NCBI GenBank assembly: GCA_050176585.1
Contig: JBFXHX010000090.1
Coordinates: 1-6,346, forward strand
Direction: 5' to 3'
Source of the DNA: CAYYWP01 sp050176585
GTDB taxonomy: Bacteria; Desulfobacterota; Binatia; HRBIN30; CADEER01
DNA: 6,346 nucleotides
Made by a program: the position numbers and the translations under genes. Below the pieces are notes generated by a model that was not told where the DNA came from, ran no database searches, and saw only the letters and a program-made list of their open reading frames with translations. Positions within the stretch are counted from its first letter, which is position 1, and the number at the start of each line of letters is the position of its first letter. This document shows, piece by piece, positions 5,355 to 6,346 of this stretch.

Positions 5355-6346
5355 TCACGGGCTGGTGATCACATCGGGCGGCTGCGGCCACCGATCCTCT
5401 GGAGAGACCCAGTTGGCCGGATTCGGTCCGTACTCGAGCGTGCTGGTGTACTCGTTCGGCAGGAGGTCCGGGTTGAAGATGTCGTCCGAGTACTTGGTGT
5501 CGAAGAAGGATTCTTCCCAGACCACATTCTTGCGGCGGTGGGCACCCCAGAACACACTGCGATAACCGGTGCGCAGGTCGTGGGCCCCGGCGGTGTTCCA
5601 GATCAGATAGCCGCGTGGATAGCTGGGATCGATGAGGTCTGCCGGCCGGTGCGCGTAGTTCATGACGCGCACGATCTCACCTTTCTCATCGTAGGCGCGC
5701 TCGTGGCTGACGCCGTAGATGAACATGTTGACCCAGCTTTCCTTTTTGTCGAACCAGTACGGCCGCTCCTTCGGGGTCACCTCGACCACCCAGTGCGGGC
5801 AGCCGATACCGTCGAGGAACTCCTCCTTGCGCTCCCAGCCCGAATTGCCGAAGCCGAAGTACTCGGGACCAGGGTCGGCGAACAACGCAACCTTGATCAC
5901 TTGGTTGTTGTGATTGTACGGCGAGACCTGCGGCAGGTCTTCGTTGCGGATCGGTGTGCCGGCGAAGTAGTCCTGCTTGCTGGCCGTGGCCAGACGGCGC
6001 ACTTTGCGCACCGAGGGCAGGTAGAGCCAGTTGTCCTGCTCTTTGTTGGCGTCGTCGTACACGTTGGTGACGAAGCCGACGCCGCGGACGGTGCGCGGCG
6101 CCGTGAGCACGATGAACCGCTTGCTGAGCAGCGGTGGGTTCGTAGACTCGTAGACGGCCCTCTGTTCGGGCCGCACGTAAGCCTTCTTCCACTCGATGCC
6201 GCAGCGGGTGCGGACCCCGCCGCCGGAGGAGATGATGTCGAAGCAGAAGCCGCCCTTCCAGTCGAGATAGGTTGAGCCGTTCTCGACCAAGCTCCAGCCG
6301 CGCATCACATCATACCCGGACTGCTTCACGCGCTCATCCATGGGGA
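5355..6346 (-). CDS. DUF1329 / LolA-like outer-membrane lipoprotein-sorting family protein, 5' end outside the window
   Basis: At least 328 residues with clean codon use to the TGA at 5355. The features fit DUF1329 and the related LolA-like proteins of proteobacterial envelopes. NWLYLPSVRKVRRLATASKQ (104-123) is the signature strand in which a WxYLP motif precedes the Arg-rich RKVRR. Next come DYFAGTPIRNEDL (124-136), CPHWVVEVTPKERPYWFDKK (181-200), and ERAYDEKGEIVRVMNY (214-229). LolA-like folds are beta half-barrels that bind lipid. Such genes often lie near DUF1302, YCF48 and RND/MMPL transporter genes, and the family is recurrent in steroid- and lipid-using bacteria; which role applies here is not known. 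An ATG lies at 6341, but the frame is open to the edge and no signal peptide follows that ATG, so the true start is probably beyond the window. The cysteine protein follows 44 bp downstream. Confidence 0.78.
   Translation of the reverse strand, partial: PMDERVKQSGYDVMRGWSLVENGSTYLDWKGGFCFDIISSGGGVRTRCGIEWKKAYVRPEQRAVYESTNPPLLSKRFIVLTAPRTVRGVGFVTNVYDDANKEQDNWLYLPSVRKVRRLATASKQDYFAGTPIRNEDLPQVSPYNHNNQVIKVALFADPGPEYFGFGNSGWERKEEFLDGIGCPHWVVEVTPKERPYWFDKKESWVNMFIYGVSHERAYDEKGEIVRVMNYAHRPADLIDPSYPRGYLIWNTAGAHDLRTGYRSVFWGAHRRKNVVWEESFFDTKYSDDIFNPDLLPNEYTSTLEYGPNPANWVSPEDRWPQPPDVITSP

Noticed and set aside
5538..6275. A 245-codon plus-strand open frame
   Set aside because: It is fully antisense to the recognised DUF1329 coding sequence, and its Val- and Ala-rich repetitive composition is typical of antisense frames in GC-rich genes.

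Overview
The window is GC-rich bacterial DNA, most likely from a Pseudomonadota chromosome. The clearest lineage clue is the DUF1329 / LolA-like outer-membrane protein at the right edge, a family typical of Proteobacteria. The insertion sequence is of a type common in beta- and gammaproteobacteria. No rRNA, tRNA or CRISPR array was seen, and the species cannot be named from this sequence.

Layout, left to right. (1) 1-668: a fragment of an unidentified minus-strand gene at the edge, then a plus-strand XRE-type helix-turn-helix regulator. The regulator keeps a good ribosome binding site and GTG start but is broken by several small indels, an in-frame TAG and a 22-bp tandem duplication. (2) 693-1261, minus: the last 54 codons of what looks like an RHS/polymorphic-toxin C-terminus, followed after 8 bp by a small membrane-anchored protein, a candidate immunity protein. 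(3) 1263-2573: a complete-ended IS3-family (IS51-type) insertion sequence. It cuts off the toxin, its OrfB is intact, its OrfA is badly broken, and it has no target-site duplication. (4) 2691-3746, plus: an intact uncharacterised 233-residue protein, possibly translated from a leaderless transcript, then a frameshifted probable secreted protein. (5) 3835-4566, minus: a 44-residue ORF followed by a frameshifted unidentified gene. (6) 4567-4902: no gene seen. (7) 4903-6346, minus: the DUF1329 protein, running off the right edge, followed by a small secreted protein with two cysteine pairs.

The window reads as an accessory, decaying segment next to a more conserved block that begins near 4900. 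Small indels cluster in the regulator, OrfA and two unidentified genes, while OrfB, the 233-residue protein and the right-hand genes are clean over long stretches. That pattern favours real gene decay over uniform sequencing error, but does not prove it. The most interesting system is the remnant toxin/immunity pair cut by the IS.
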